64,000 nucleotides of DNA from Sphingomonas sp. JC676 (GTDB lineage Bacteria; Pseudomonadota; Alphaproteobacteria; Sphingomonadales; Sphingomonadaceae): assembly GCF_014489075.1 (NCBI RefSeq), contig NZ_JACTGR010000001.1, positions 1,116,001 through 1,180,000 of the forward strand. The letters are read 5' to 3'. Below, piece by piece: positions 63,648 to 64,000 of this stretch. The position numbers and the translations under genes are program-made. Under the pieces are notes generated by a model. It had not been told where the DNA came from. It saw only the letters and a program-made list of their open reading frames with translations, and did not search any database. The stretch's first letter is position 1. Each line of letters begins with the position of its first letter.

Positions 63648-64000
63648 ATGGCCGAACAAAGCTATACCGACGCGATTGCCCTGTTGAAGGCGGATCATCG
63701 CAAAGTCGAGGATTTGTTCGAGCAGTTCGAGGGGGCGCGCAGTTCGGCATCGAAACAGAAGATCGCCAACCAGATCTGCACAGAGCTCAAGATCCACACG
63801 ATGATCGAGGAAGAAATCTTCTACCCGGCGTTTCGCGGCCTGATCGAGGACGATCTCATGGACGAGGCCTATGTCGAGCATGACGGCGCCAAGGTGCTAA
63901 TCAACGACATCGTCGCGGGGCAGCCCGAGGATGATTTCTACGATGCCAAGGTCACAGTGCTCTCCGAAGAGATCAAGCACCACGTCCATGAGGAGGAAAT
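63648..64000 (+). CDS. hemerythrin HHE-domain protein, N-terminal part
   Basis: The first 117 residues are visible before the window ends. LLKADHRKVEDLFEQFEGA, ELKIHTMIEEEIFYPAF, YVEHDGAKVL and IKHHVHEEE supply the His/Glu ligands of the non-haem di-iron hemerythrin fold. Such proteins bind O2 or NO or help in metal and stress sensing. GGGAG lies eight bases before the ATG. The C-terminus is outside the window. Confidence 0.9.
   Translation, partial: MAEQSYTDAIALLKADHRKVEDLFEQFEGARSSASKQKIANQICTELKIHTMIEEEIFYPAFRGLIEDDLMDEAYVEHDGAKVLINDIVAGQPEDDFYDAKVTVLSEEIKHHVHEEE

Overview
This window looks like the chromosome of a Sphingomonas-type alphaproteobacterium. It is GC-rich, with many GTG/TTG starts and ATGA overlaps. 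It has large TonB-dependent receptors, a PEP-CTERM protein ending in the sphingomonad PEPASWAMMMLG anchor, GyrA with a QRRGGKG box, and a receptor/halogenase/glycosidase locus typical of sphingomonads and xanthomonads. Everything is read from sequence alone; family names rest on remembered motifs and no database was searched.

Left flank (1-21.6 kb): mostly household genes. A LysR regulator diverges from an aldo/keto reductase. Then come ettA (ribosome-bound ABC-F ATPase), an M28 peptidase, a small lipoprotein, dctA (C4-dicarboxylate uptake), tRNA-Pro, a PEP-CTERM protein, a CAT-anticodon tRNA, a polysaccharide deacetylase coupled to a histidine kinase, an Lrp-type regulator, a TPR protein, gyrA, and a DUF2946 protein beside a TonB receptor. 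The block ends at tRNA-Glu(CTC).

Island (21,680-42,784): a 21.1-kb integrative mobilizable element inserted in the 3' end of tRNA-Glu. It is bounded by a 14-bp direct repeat (attL/attR), with a P4-type integrase just inside the left end and matching arm-type motifs at both ends. It carries a MOBQ/Ti-type relaxase gene (traA), traC, traD and a recognisable oriT, but no mating-pair genes, so it would need a helper. The cargo is a defence and stress block: a membrane-anchored HEPN-like protein, an AbiJ/Abi_C abortive-infection protein, an unknown gene, a SIR2-APAZ plus short Argonaute pair (SPARSA-type NADase defence), and directly behind it an Ec67-like retron. The retron msr-msd RNA can be read from its a1/a2 repeat and hairpins; its RT-TOPRIM gene carries a -1 frameshift inside TOPRIM. 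Further right are small immunity-like genes, a sigma-like/Tat-signal gene pair, a 53-aa ribbon-helix-helix gene facing palindromic operators, an AlpA regulator, and an RNA-repair operon (unknown gene, rtcB, prfH).

Right flank (42.8-64 kb): a MscS channel with a cyclic-nucleotide-binding domain; an operon of ECF sigma factor, zinc anti-sigma factor, S8 protease and TorF-like porin; a divergent citrate-lyase-like/thiolase pair; and a carbohydrate locus. In that locus a LacI regulator sits next to a perfect LacI-type operator in front of a TonB receptor, followed by GH3 glucosidase, flavin halogenase, JmjC/cupin, DUF6445, GH30 and a sugar MFS permease, suggesting import and breakdown of a beta-glucan-like sugar. 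The window ends with an Nramp-like transporter and the start of a hemerythrin-domain gene.
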